Below, one piece after another: positions 16,043-24,530 of a stretch of DNA of 64,000 bases. Source of the DNA: Nioella aestuarii (lineage in GTDB: Bacteria; Pseudomonadota; Alphaproteobacteria; Rhodobacterales; Rhodobacteraceae); the NCBI RefSeq assembly GCF_050896395.1, contig NZ_JBPBBA010000001.1:62001-126000 (forward strand), given 5' to 3'. A program made the position numbers and the translations under genes. The notes beneath the pieces are model-generated. The model saw only the letters and a list, made by a program, of their open reading frames with translations. It was not told the origin of the DNA and ran no database searches. Position 1 is the stretch's first letter, and each line of letters starts with the position of its first letter.

Positions 16043-17164
16043 TCAGCCCTTCATGATCGGGCGCGTGCCCACGATGGAAAGCCCGAAAGCATCCAGGCCC
16101 AGATAGCGAGTTGACGGAGAGTCGGTCAGCAGGATCAGCTCGTTCAGGCCCATCTTGGACAGGATCTGCGCCCCAAGCCCCGTGTGCTTGATGGTTCGCG
16201 GTCCCTGTTCTTCCTCTGGCGCAAAGGCCTCTTTCCGCGGTGCGCGGATCAGGCAGACCACGCCCCGGCCTTCCTCTGCGATGATCCGCATGGCGGTCGG
16301 CAATTCGGCGGTCGGTTTCGGGCCGAGCCCCAACAGATCCGCGCCAGCCTGCAGCGCATGTGTGCGGACAAGCACCGGATCGCCGGTGGTAATATCGCCC
16401 TTCACCAACACCACATGTTCAACGCCATGGGTTTGGTCGGTGAAAATCCGCATTTCCCATTCACCGCCGAATTCAGAGCTAACCGTGTCGCGGGTGGTTT
16501 CGACCACCAGGTTGTCACTCCGCGAGCGATAGGTGATGAGGTCAGAAATCGTACCGATCTTCAGGTTATGTTTCTTGGCATATTCCACCAGGTCGGGCAA
16601 TCGGGCCATGGTGCCGTCTTCGTTCATGATCTCGCAGATCACAGAAGCCGGATAGTACCCGGCAAGACGCGCCACATCGCAGCCTGCTTCCGTATGACCT
16701 GCCCGTACCAGCACACCCCCGCGACGCGCGCGCACCGGAAAGACATGGCCGGGCGTTGCGATGTCGGCAGCTGTGCAGTTCGGGTCAATCGCGGTCTTGA
16801 CGGTCAACGCCCGGTCAGCAGTGGAAATGCCCGTTTCCACACCTTCGCGCGCCTCGATCGACACCGTAAACGCCGTCTCATGGCGCGAGGAATTGTTGAC
16901 CACCATCATCGGCAGGCCCAGTTCCTCAACCCGTTCCGCGGGCAATGTCAGACAGATCAGACCGCGCCCATGGGTGGCCATGAAATTGATCGCATCCGCA
17001 GTTGCGAAATTCGCCGGGATCACCAGATCGCCCTCATTTTCACGATCCTCATGATCGACGAGGATGAACATGCGGCCCTGGCGGGCTTCTTCGATGATCT
17101 CCTCTATCGGGGAAATCGCGCCTTTGAAGTCAGTCTCGACGGGCCCTGGGGTCTCGAATGTCAT
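16043..17164 (-). CDS. ribB: 3,4-dihydroxy-2-butanone 4-phosphate synthase with degenerate GTP cyclohydrolase II-like domain (RibBX type)
   Basis: 373 residues. The N-terminal domain (about 1-210) has all DHBP synthase marks: EDRENEGDLV, THGRGLICL, HTEAGCDVARLAG. The C-terminal domain (about 215-373) has the GTP cyclohydrolase II fold, but the zinc-binding cysteines are gone: where RibA proteins read SEC..., then RCDCG, this protein reads THA... and LGLG. It should therefore make only the four-carbon precursor, like the RibBX hybrids described in many proteobacteria, with a genuine ribA elsewhere. First gene of the ribBX-ribH-nusB operon. No FMN riboswitch is visible in the 141-base leader. 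Confidence 0.9.
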   Translation of the reverse strand: MTFETPGPVETDFKGAISPIEEIIEEARQGRMFILVDHEDRENEGDLVIPANFATADAINFMATHGRGLICLTLPAERVEELGLPMMVVNNSSRHETAFTVSIEAREGVETGISTADRALTVKTAIDPNCTAADIATPGHVFPVRARRGGVLVRAGHTEAGCDVARLAGYYPASVICEIMNEDGTMARLPDLVEYAKKHNLKIGTISDLITYRSRSDNLVVETTRDTVSSEFGGEWEMRIFTDQTHGVEHVVLVKGDITTGDPVLVRTHALQAGADLLGLGPKPTAELPTAMRIIAEEGRGVVCLIRAPRKEAFAPEEEQGPRTIKHTGLGAQILSKMGLNELILLTDSPSTRYLGLDAFGLSIVGTRPIMKG

Positions 17165-17305
17165 TGTGGTCCCTTTCGCCTTGGGTTGAGCAGCAGATAA
17201 CGCAGCCTGCCCTTCGATACCAGTGAAGACACATCGAAACAGGTGCTGGACACGACGTCACGGCGCAGCCTAGCCTCCGCAAAATCGCACAGGAAAGGCC
17301 CGCCA

Positions 17306-18361
17306 ATGCGAATATCCCGCATGATCACCGCCGTCGAAGCCCATGCCGAAGGCGAACCGGGTCGCGTCATCACCGGCGGGCTGCCACCGATTCCCGGAAA
17401 CTCGGTGTTCGAAAAGATGCAGTGGATGCAGGCCCATGCCGATGACATCCGCCTCTTGATGCTACGCGAACCACGCGGCAACCCGGCGCTCTGTTGCAAC
17501 GCCATCGTTGATCCCTGCGATCCGACGGCAGATGCCGGTTTCATCATCATGGAACAGACGGAATACCCGCCCATGTCAGGGTCGAACACGATCTGCACGG
17601 TCACCGTTCTGCTGGAAACCGGAATTCTGCCCATGGTCGAGCCGGTGACCGAGTTGACGCTAGAGGCTCCGGCGGGCCTGATCCGGGTTCGCGCCGACTG
17701 CAAGGACGGAAAGGTCACCCGCGTCACCTTCCGCAACGTGCCCTCCTTCGCCCTGCATCTGGATGCGGACATCGAAGTCGCGGGCCTCGGGACTGTCCGG
17801 GTTGATGTGGCCTGGGGCGGGATGTTCTACGTGATCGCCGATTCCGCCCAGTTCGGGCTGGACCTCACCCCGGAAAACGGGGCCGAGATGGTGCGCCTGT
17901 GTGAGGCCTTGCGCCGCGCGGCTCGGGATCAGCTGCCCGTCGCCCACCCCGACAACCCTGCCATCACCGGCCCCACAATTTCACAGCTGACCGGCCCGGC
18001 GCAGCAACCGGGCAATCACGGGCGCAGTGCCGTCACTGTCTCGAACAGCGTCACCGCGCCGCCAAGCGCCATGTCGTTGCCCGGCGCGCTTGACCGTTCC
18101 CCCTGCGGCACGGGCACCAGCGCAAAACTGGCCTGTCTTCATGCGCGCGGGTTGTTGGCCCAGGGTCAGGATTACATCAACGAAGGCCCCATCGGCACCA
18201 CCTTCACCGCCCGGATCGAGGGGCTCACCCATGTCGGCACATATCCCGCAATCATCCCAAGCATTGCCGGTCAGGCATGGATCTACGGTGCTAGCCAATA
18301 CATGCTCGACCCCACGGATCCGTTCCAGCGGGGCTTCCGCGTTGGTGACATTTGGGGCTGA
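17306..18361 (+). CDS. Proline racemase superfamily protein with a Ser/Cys active-site pair
   Basis: 351 residues from ATG 17306 (AGGAAAGG upstream; an in-frame start at 17243 is too early). Superfamily marks: AEGEPGRVITGG near the N-terminus and DRSPCGTGTSAKLA, giving Cys267 as one catalytic base. The first catalytic position, MCGHGTIG in proline racemases, is MSGSNTIC here, so Ser91 replaces Cys and the neighbouring His is lost. Ser/Cys members include hydroxyproline epimerases and dehydratases, so racemase activity should not be assumed. Divergent from ribBX and followed by a VOC protein. Confidence 0.8.
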   Translation: MRISRMITAVEAHAEGEPGRVITGGLPPIPGNSVFEKMQWMQAHADDIRLLMLREPRGNPALCCNAIVDPCDPTADAGFIIMEQTEYPPMSGSNTICTVTVLLETGILPMVEPVTELTLEAPAGLIRVRADCKDGKVTRVTFRNVPSFALHLDADIEVAGLGTVRVDVAWGGMFYVIADSAQFGLDLTPENGAEMVRLCEALRRAARDQLPVAHPDNPAITGPTISQLTGPAQQPGNHGRSAVTVSNSVTAPPSAMSLPGALDRSPCGTGTSAKLACLHARGLLAQGQDYINEGPIGTTFTARIEGLTHVGTYPAIIPSIAGQAWIYGASQYMLDPTDPFQRGFRVGDIWG

Positions 18362-18443
18362 TGCACAGCCCCTCTGCGCAAAGCAACCATTGGCTTTGGC
18401 GTCAACTGGGCTACCATAGACCCAGAAAATGGGAGAATTCAGC

Positions 18444-19025
18444 ATGCGCAAGCTTCAGGTTCAGGGCGTTCATCACATCACGCTGACCGGCGCCGACCGG
18501 CAGACATCCATTGATTTCTGGGAAGGCGTGCTTGGCATGCCCTTCATCTTCGACCAGCCCAATCTGGACAACCCACGCGAAGGGCACCTTTATTTCGATC
18601 CCGGCGACGGGCGGCTCATTACCGTTTTCACAAATGAAGACCGCAAACCCGACCCGCGCCGCACACCGACCGAGCCCGGTTGCGTTCATCACCTCGCCTT
18701 CAATGTCAGCAAAGCCACCTTCAGCCAATGCGTCACCCGGCTCGACGAACGTGGCATATCACATTCCGGCCCCAAGGACCGGGGCTTCATGGACTCGATC
18801 TATTTCACCGATCCAATGGGCTTGCTGATCGAGCTGGCATCGTATCGGTTCGAACCGCCCACGGGCTGCACCCATGCCGATGTGATGATCGAGGCGCACA
18901 GGATGCGCGTTGCGGCGGGCGACTACAATATCCAGGAAAAGCACCTGGCCGATGCCATCGAACTGCTTGTTGAACGACGCCAGCAGACGCTTTCCTCGGA
19001 TCGCTCCCCGAAAAACCCCTACTGA
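18444..19025 (+). CDS. VOC superfamily (glyoxalase/ring-cleavage dioxygenase-like) protein
   Basis: 193 residues from ATG 18444, eight bases after GGGAG. Two beta-alpha-beta-beta-beta modules with the metal-ligand pattern of the family: His14/15 in VHHITLTG, His in VHHLAFNV (about residue 82) and Glu in GLLIELASYRF (about 133). Resembles the PcpA/LinE and glyoxalase-like members annotated only as ring-cleaving dioxygenases; substrate unknown. It lies 82 bases after the racemase-family gene and may share its transcript. Confidence 0.8.
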   Translation: MRKLQVQGVHHITLTGADRQTSIDFWEGVLGMPFIFDQPNLDNPREGHLYFDPGDGRLITVFTNEDRKPDPRRTPTEPGCVHHLAFNVSKATFSQCVTRLDERGISHSGPKDRGFMDSIYFTDPMGLLIELASYRFEPPTGCTHADVMIEAHRMRVAAGDYNIQEKHLADAIELLVERRQQTLSSDRSPKNPY

Positions 19026-19049
19026 CCTTCTTCTTGGCTCAAATACTCC
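19026..19049 (-). repeat. Rhodobacteraceae-type intergenic repeat, copy 2
   Basis: Reverse-complement copy of the 24-base unit at 12086-12109 (22 of 24 bases the same). It begins at the stop of the VOC-protein gene. Confidence 0.65.
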
Positions 19050-19069
19050 TGCCAGAGGCTCCCGACACC

Positions 19070-19103
19070 ACAAAGGGCACAGCATCATAACGATGCTATG
19101 CCC
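19070..19103 (-). terminator. Probable terminator of the tctCBA operon
   Basis: A 12-bp stem with one G-U pair (19075-19086 with 19092-19103), five-base loop, and TTTGT after it when read on the minus strand. It lies about 95 bases past the tctA stop. Confidence 0.55.
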
Positions 19104-19197
19104 GTACCACGTGTCCATGGCAATGCGGCCCGAGGAGGGCTCCAAAGGAGCCTGACGAGGGCCGCCCCCGGATCGACGCCGGAGGCGGCGAAACCGT

Positions 19198-20718
19198 TCA
19201 GTCGTCCGCAACGCCTTCTGCGCGCAAACGTGCCCGCCGGGCCCGGTAGCTCGGCACCACCACCAGAAGCAGAGCCAGCACCAGCAGACCAAGCGTCATC
19301 GGCCTTTCAAGGATGAATCCCAGCCCGTCATAGAGCTGCATCGCCCGGCTGAAATTATCCTCCAGCATCGACCCAAGGATGAAGCCGATCAACAGCGGCG
19401 CCAACGGATAGTCGGCAAAGCGCAGGATGGTGGCAACAAAGCCAAATCCCACGAGGATCAGCAACTCGGTCGCGTTGTTCTGCCCGATATAGGCCCCCAT
19501 CAGCGTGAAGAAGAGGATGAAGGGGATCAGGTAGTTGCGCGGCACCGCCAGGATCTTGGCGATATAGGGGATCAGCGGCAGGTTCAGGATCAGCAGAACC
19601 AGGTTGCCGATATACATCGAGATGATGACCGCCCAGAAGATCTGCGGCTCATCCACCATCAGCCGCGGCCCCGGCGTCACGTTCAGGGCGATCAGCGCCC
19701 CAAGCAGGATCGCCGTGGTCCCGGACCCCGGAATGCCAAGTGTCAGCAGCGGCACGAACGACCCGGTGCAGGCGGCGTTGTTGGCCGTCTCGGGCGCGGC
19801 TAGCCCCTTGATAGAGCCCTTGCCAAACTCCTCCTGCTCTTCTCGTGGTGCGATATTGCGTTCCACAGCATAGCCCAGGAAAGACGCGATGGTCGCCCCT
19901 GCGCCCGGCAACACCCCGATGAAAAAGCCCTGAATCGACTGGCGGCCGATGACCGGCGCAATCTTCCTTGCTTCCTCTCGGGTGATCCGCAGATCCTTGA
20001 TCTCGCCGCTGCTACTTCCATCTGCACTCTTGGACCTGGCAGGATTCAGCACCAGGTACATCGCTTCGGGAAGGGCGAACATCGCCATGGCCAAGGTGAT
20101 GAAACCGAAGCCCGATTGCAGGTCCATCAGCCCCATGGTGAAACGCGGCATGTTATAAAGCGCGCCTTCGCCTACTGTCGCCATGATCAGCCCAAGCAGG
20201 GTCATCAAAAGCGCCTTGGCCACATTGCCGGTGCCGGCAAAGGCGGCAATGGCCGACAGCCCGACCACCATCAGCGCGAAATACTCGGCCGAGTGGAAGA
20301 GAAGGGCAACGGTGGACAGTGCCGGCGCAAAGATCATCAGCAAAAGCGCCCCGATGGATCCGCCAGCAAAACTGGCAATCGCGGCGATGGTCAGCGCCTT
20401 GCCCGCCTGACCCTTTCGCGCCATCGGGTAGCCGTCGAAACTGGTGGCCACGGTCCCGGCCACGCCCGGCGCGTTGATCAGGATCGAGGAGGTCGAGCCG
20501 CCAAAGATCGCACCGTAATAGACCCCTGCCAGCAGGATCAGCGCTGCCGACGGATCGCCGATGGTGATTGCGACCGGGATCATGATCGCAATGATGGACA
20601 TCGGGCCAAGCCCCGGCAGCATCCCGATGAATGTGCCGATCAGGCAGCCGCCGATGACCATCAGGAGATTGGTAACGGAAAAGGCCGTGGAGAGGCCGAT
20701 CATCAAACCTTCAAGCAT
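19198..20718 (-). CDS. tctA: Tripartite tricarboxylate transporter, large permease TctA
   Basis: 506 residues, about twelve membrane helices. Typical TctA signatures: MLPGLGPMSIIAIMIP, then GVYYGAIFGGSTSSIL and the repeat-related FIGVLPGAGATIASFL. It forms the solute channel of the TTT symporter with TctB, using substrate delivered by periplasmic TctC. ATG 20718 lies four bases after the tctB stop; an upstream in-frame ATG would lie inside tctB and is disfavoured. Last gene of tctC-tctB-tctA. Confidence 0.93.
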   Translation of the reverse strand: MLEGLMIGLSTAFSVTNLLMVIGGCLIGTFIGMLPGLGPMSIIAIMIPVAITIGDPSAALILLAGVYYGAIFGGSTSSILINAPGVAGTVATSFDGYPMARKGQAGKALTIAAIASFAGGSIGALLLMIFAPALSTVALLFHSAEYFALMVVGLSAIAAFAGTGNVAKALLMTLLGLIMATVGEGALYNMPRFTMGLMDLQSGFGFITLAMAMFALPEAMYLVLNPARSKSADGSSSGEIKDLRITREEARKIAPVIGRQSIQGFFIGVLPGAGATIASFLGYAVERNIAPREEQEEFGKGSIKGLAAPETANNAACTGSFVPLLTLGIPGSGTTAILLGALIALNVTPGPRLMVDEPQIFWAVIISMYIGNLVLLILNLPLIPYIAKILAVPRNYLIPFILFFTLMGAYIGQNNATELLILVGFGFVATILRFADYPLAPLLIGFILGSMLEDNFSRAMQLYDGLGFILERPMTLGLLVLALLLVVVPSYRARRARLRAEGVADD

Positions 20719-20722
20719 GTTC

Positions 20723-21211
20723 TTACACCCCCATGAAGAACGGCCAGGGACGCAGGAAGATGCCAAGCACCTCCTGCACCAGATACCAGATGAACCCTGC
20801 CGCAATCAGCGACACGGGGATCATGATGTGAAACTTGCGCTCGCCCAGGATCATCGAGCCGCCGATCAGAAAACCGGTGGTCGAGATCAGGAACCCGGCA
20901 GGGCGCAGAAGCAGCGCATAAGCCACCATGAGCGCCAGCAGAGCCAATGCCTGCCCGACCTTGTAGTCGCCAAGACGACGGTAGTTGATATCCATCGGCT
21001 TTGGATCAGCGGCGGGTTTTTCCAGCCCCAGCACAATGATCAGCGCGGTGGCAGAGCCAAGGACGGCCAACACCTTGGGGAAGGTCGAGGGCCAGACCGG
21101 GTTGCGCTGCATAAAGGGCGGCAGGCTCGCATCCATTGTGAAAAAGGCCCCGTATCCGTAAGCGAGGCATATCATTAGGATCACCAATGCGATCCATCGG
21201 TCCAGTGCCAT
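20723..21211 (-). CDS. tctB: Tripartite tricarboxylate transporter, small permease TctB
   Basis: 162 residues with four membrane helices and the TctB-typical start (helix, then PPFMQRNPVWPSTFP). ATG 21211 follows GGAGAGGGACAG, a strong ribosome-binding site, so the longer reading back to 21313, which would run through the palindrome array, is rejected. It partners TctA in the membrane. Confidence 0.92.
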   Translation of the reverse strand: MALDRWIALVILMICLAYGYGAFFTMDASLPPFMQRNPVWPSTFPKVLAVLGSATALIIVLGLEKPAADPKPMDINYRRLGDYKVGQALALLALMVAYALLLRPAGFLISTTGFLIGGSMILGERKFHIMIPVSLIAAGFIWYLVQEVLGIFLRPWPFFMGV

Positions 21212-21263
21212 CTGTCCCTCTCCAATTCTGTAAGATCCCTGCGGGCGGTATTGGCCCGGCGCT

Positions 21264-21356
21264 AAGCCGCTTCGAAGCGGCTTGTCCCACGCGGTTTCGA
21301 AACCGCGCCTCACGGGCTTTCCAAAGCCCGTCCTTTAAGGCGCTTCGAAGCGCCTT
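21264..21356. repeat. Array of four short palindromes (family copy A), between tctC and tctB
   Basis: Four back-to-back palindromes: 21264-21283 (20 bp, perfect), 21290-21307 (18 bp, perfect), 21312-21331 (nine-base arms around CC) and 21337-21356 (20 bp, perfect). Three have TTCGAA or TTTCGAAA centres. Module 3 is the exact reverse complement of a module at 35281-35300, and the core of module 2 recurs at 35304-35323. Within the tct mRNA they would fold into four hairpins just after the tctC stop, suited to protecting the binding-protein message and limiting expression of the permease genes. Confidence 0.85.
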
Positions 21357-21394
21357 GTTGGCCCCGCGCCCGAAAGCGCGGGGCCGGACAGGCC

Positions 21395-22381
21395 TCAGAG
21401 GAAGCCCAGGGTCCGCATCAGGTCACCAATTGCAGTTTCCTGTGCTTCAAGGAAGGCACGGAAATCGTCACCCGAATTGTGGATGTTCACCCAACCGTTG
21501 CGGGCGCGCACGGCTTCCCACTCTTCGGTGTCGTACATCGCCGCCAGAGTATCGCGATAGGCTTGCGCTTCCTCTTCCGACAGGGTCGGTGCGCCGAAGA
21601 AGCCACGCCAGTTGACGAATTCGACGTCGATGCCCTGCTCCATCATGGTCGGTGCATCTTCGTAGGCGCCAACACGGTCGGGCGAGGTCACGCCGAGAAT
21701 GCGCACTTCGCCTGCATTCGCCAGGTCAACCGCTTCCGAGAAGCCGGTGGACAGCGCCTGGATCTCACCAGACAGAAGGCCCGCCATGGCCGCGCCACCC
21801 GCGTCATAGGGAATATAGCGCACGTCAAGCGGATCTTCGCCCGCTGCCTGCATCACCATCGCGGCAACGAGGTGATCCATACCGCCGGGAACAGAACCGC
21901 CACCGATGGCGACCGAGCTGTTGTCGGCGCGATAGGCGGCCAGCAGATCGTCCATCGACTGGATCGAGCTGTCGGTGTTCACGACGAGCGCGGCATAGTC
22001 ACCGATGGTGCCCGCGATCAGCGTCAGGTCACGGAAGCTCTGCGGGAAAACGCCCGTCAGTGAGCGGATCACGATGGGGGTGGAGTTCACCATCAGCGTG
22101 CCGTGCTGGCTTTCCGAGTTTTCAATCATGTACGCGATGGCAACACCGCCGCCGCCGCCAGACATGTTCTCATAGCTGGCGCTGCCCACCAGACCGGACT
22201 CGGTCAGGGCTTCGCCGGTGCCACGCGCGGTGCCGTCCCAGCCTCCGCCGGCGCCGCCGGGGATCAGGAAGTGGATGCTATCCATCTGCTGGTGGCCGTC
22301 GGCCAGGGCAGGTGTGCCGAGGCTCATCGCGGCGACCGCCGCAGCCGCAAAGGCCCGACGGGTCAGGTTCGTTTTCATCAT
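21395..22381 (-). CDS. tctC: Tripartite tricarboxylate transporter substrate-binding protein TctC
   Basis: 328 residues with a signal peptide (RRAFAAAAVAAMSLGTPALADG; the RR pair could permit Tat export). The mature protein has the Bug/TctC fold marks: FLIPGGAGGGWDGTARG, the IAYMIENSES region, VAIGGGSVPGGMDHL and YDAGGAAMAGLLSGE. GGGAGGAGACA precedes the tandem ATGATG. It captures the anion, possibly a tri- or dicarboxylate, in the periplasm. It is divergent from the tctD-like regulator 104 bases away, the arrangement typical of regulated TTT systems. Confidence 0.92.
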   Translation of the reverse strand: MMKTNLTRRAFAAAAVAAMSLGTPALADGHQQMDSIHFLIPGGAGGGWDGTARGTGEALTESGLVGSASYENMSGGGGGVAIAYMIENSESQHGTLMVNSTPIVIRSLTGVFPQSFRDLTLIAGTIGDYAALVVNTDSSIQSMDDLLAAYRADNSSVAIGGGSVPGGMDHLVAAMVMQAAGEDPLDVRYIPYDAGGAAMAGLLSGEIQALSTGFSEAVDLANAGEVRILGVTSPDRVGAYEDAPTMMEQGIDVEFVNWRGFFGAPTLSEEEAQAYRDTLAAMYDTEEWEAVRARNGWVNIHNSGDDFRAFLEAQETAIGDLMRTLGFL

Positions 22382-22443
22382 TGTCTCCTCCCAATTTGAC
22401 AAAGCGGGGCATGTGCCCATGACTGAAAGGAAACACCCCAACC

Positions 22444-22459
22444 TGACATTCACCTGTCA
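22444..22459. promoter_or_regulatory. Possible TctD operator (inverted repeat TGACA-N6-TGTCA)
   Basis: A perfect five-base inverted repeat with six-base spacing in the tctC/tctD divergent promoter region. Position and symmetry suit a response-regulator dimer; no other support. Confidence 0.35.
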
Positions 22460-22485
22460 CGATGAAAGAAAGGTCTACCACGCCG

Positions 22486-23151
22486 ATGAGGTTCCTTCTT
22501 GTGGAAGATAACCAGCAGCTCGCCGCCGCCGTGCTGGACAGACTGTCTCTGGATGGGCATGTGGTGGATCACGCAGGTGATCTGGGAATGGCCGAGGATT
22601 TTATCTCAACCACTGATTACGACTTGATTTTGTTGGATATTATGCTGCCAGATGGTGATGGCCGCGATTTTCTGAACGCGCAAAGGGCGCGCGGCAAAGA
22701 CACGCCCGTAATCGTTCTGACGGCCCGATCCGAGGTCTCTGACCGGGTTGGCGCGCTTGATATGGGGGCCGATGATTACATCCCCAAACCTTTCGATTTC
22801 GCCGAGCTCGAGGCCCGCTGTCGCGCCGTTCTGCGCCGCCGGACCGGCACCGCGACCAACGTCAAACGATTCGGCACCGTCGCCTTTAACCCGCTGGAAG
22901 GCACGCTCAAGAATGGCGACAAGGTCATCGGGCTGCGCAATCGCGAGCTGCGGCTGCTGGAGGTCTTCTTCGCAGCGCCCGGCCAGATCATCCCCAAACC
23001 CAAGCTCGTGGACCGGCTGTTTTCCTATGATGAGGATGTCTCGGAGAACGCCATAGAGGTCTATGTGGGCCGCCTGCGAAAGAAGCTGGAGGGTAGCGAC
23101 GTATCCATCGTTACCGTGCGCGGTCTTGGCTATCGGCTAGAGGTTCCGTGA
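22486..23151 (+). CDS. tctD: OmpR-type response regulator, TctD-like
   Basis: 221 residues from ATG 22486 (MRFLLVEDNQQ, the normal receiver start; an ATG eight codons upstream is possible). Receiver domain with the acidic pair in VEDN, phospho-acceptor Asp in LILLDIMLPDGDG (about residue 51) and Lys in IPKPFDF, then a winged-helix DNA-binding domain ending RGLGYRLEVP. Together with the adjacent kinase it should induce the divergent tct operon in response to its substrate. The stop overlaps the kinase start (TGATG). Confidence 0.9.
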   Translation: MRFLLVEDNQQLAAAVLDRLSLDGHVVDHAGDLGMAEDFISTTDYDLILLDIMLPDGDGRDFLNAQRARGKDTPVIVLTARSEVSDRVGALDMGADDYIPKPFDFAELEARCRAVLRRRTGTATNVKRFGTVAFNPLEGTLKNGDKVIGLRNRELRLLEVFFAAPGQIIPKPKLVDRLFSYDEDVSENAIEVYVGRLRKKLEGSDVSIVTVRGLGYRLEVP

Positions 23152-24530
23152 TGTGGCCCTTTCGCACGCCCCCGTCCATCCGCCGCAGGCTGACGCTGCA
23201 ACTGCTGACCGGTGCGGCGGTCATGGCACTGGTGCTGTTCTTCATCGTTTTCAGCTTCGCCCGCCAGATCGGTGCGGAATCGCAGGACCGTATCCTTGCC
23301 GCCTCGGCCACGTCGATCCTTGATGCCACGACCGTTCAATCGGGCAATGTCAGCGTCGACATCCCGTATTCCGCCTTCACCATGCTGGACAATGCCGTCG
23401 ACGACCGGGTGTTTTATCGGATTACCCAGGATGGCGAGGGTCTGACCGGCTATGACGACCTGCCAAGCGCCCGACAGGATCAGGGCACGCGCCCTGCCTT
23501 TGATACTGTTACGTATCGCGGCGAAGAGCTTCGGATCGCAACGCTGACCCGCCGCGTTTCGGTTGGTGGCACGCCGACCCAGATCGACGTAACCGTAGGG
23601 CAGACCCGCGATGCGCAGGCCGATGTGTTGACTCGTATCCTGCGCATGACGGTGCTGCTCGGGCTGGGGTTCTTTGCGGCTTCTGCACTACTGGCGGTCC
23701 TGGCCGCGCGCAGCACCGCCGCCTCGCTCTCGCGCCTGGCAGGGTCCGTATCCCGCCGGGGTCCGCAGGACCTGCGCCCGGTGGTGGCAGAGGTGCCTAG
23801 CGAAATGCGGCCTTTGGTGACCTCTCTCAACAGCCTCATCGCCCGGCTGTCCGCCGCCCTCACCAGAACCGAGGATTTCATTGCCGAGGCCGCGCATAGG
23901 GTGCGCACGCCGTTGGCGACCGTGCGGGCCCATGGCGAAAACACACTGCGCCGGGTCAGCAAGGAAGAAAACCGTGCCTCCTTGCGAGAAATGATCCGCG
24001 CCATTGACGAAAGCAGCCGCGCCGCGGGGCAGCTTCTGGACCATGCCATGGTGTCGCTGCGCGCCGATCAGCTGGAACTGTCACCCGTTGCCTTGCGCCC
24101 GCTGGTCGAAGATCTGGTTGACCGTCTGAGCCCTGTGGCAGAGCTGAAGGATATGGACCTACGCCTTGATGCAGAAGAGGCATCGGAAGTGATGGGCGAC
24201 GCCATCCTCATCCAGAATGCCGTTCGCAACCTTATGGACAATGCGATCAAATATGCCCCGTCCGAGACCGCCATCGACGTGACCCTGACCCGCGAGGGGT
24301 CAAATGTCGTGCTGACCATTCGCGACCGGGGCATCGGCTTTCCCGAAACCGGCGCAGATGCTCTGACAGGCCGTTTCGCACGGGGCGACAACGCCACCGG
24401 CGTCATCGGCTCGGGCCTTGGTCTGACCATCGCCGATGAGGTTGCCCGCGCTCATGACGGCACCCTGACCATCGCCAACACCGAAGGAGGCCCCGGCGCA
24501 TGCGTGCGATTGTCCTTTCCCTTGCGTTGA
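23151..24530 (+). CDS. tctE: Sensor histidine kinase, TctE-like
   Basis: 459 residues: membrane helix about 20-42, periplasmic domain to about 165, second helix about 166-188, HAMP-like linker, DHp domain with phospho-acceptor His in AEAAHRVRTPL (about residue 250), and HATPase domain with N-box NLMDNAIKYAP and G-boxes DRGIGFP and GSGLGLTI. The periplasmic domain is the 2CSK/TctE type that senses tricarboxylates. Translation is coupled to the regulator; the last 31 bases overlap the next gene. Confidence 0.9.
   Translation: MWPFRTPPSIRRRLTLQLLTGAAVMALVLFFIVFSFARQIGAESQDRILAASATSILDATTVQSGNVSVDIPYSAFTMLDNAVDDRVFYRITQDGEGLTGYDDLPSARQDQGTRPAFDTVTYRGEELRIATLTRRVSVGGTPTQIDVTVGQTRDAQADVLTRILRMTVLLGLGFFAASALLAVLAARSTAASLSRLAGSVSRRGPQDLRPVVAEVPSEMRPLVTSLNSLIARLSAALTRTEDFIAEAAHRVRTPLATVRAHGENTLRRVSKEENRASLREMIRAIDESSRAAGQLLDHAMVSLRADQLELSPVALRPLVEDLVDRLSPVAELKDMDLRLDAEEASEVMGDAILIQNAVRNLMDNAIKYAPSETAIDVTLTREGSNVVLTIRDRGIGFPETGADALTGRFARGDNATGVIGSGLGLTIADEVARAHDGTLTIANTEGGPGACVRLSFPLR

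Noticed and set aside
17165..17305. FMN riboswitch before ribBX
   Set aside because: The leader lacks the conserved AGGGGC-type helices and is too short on either strand.
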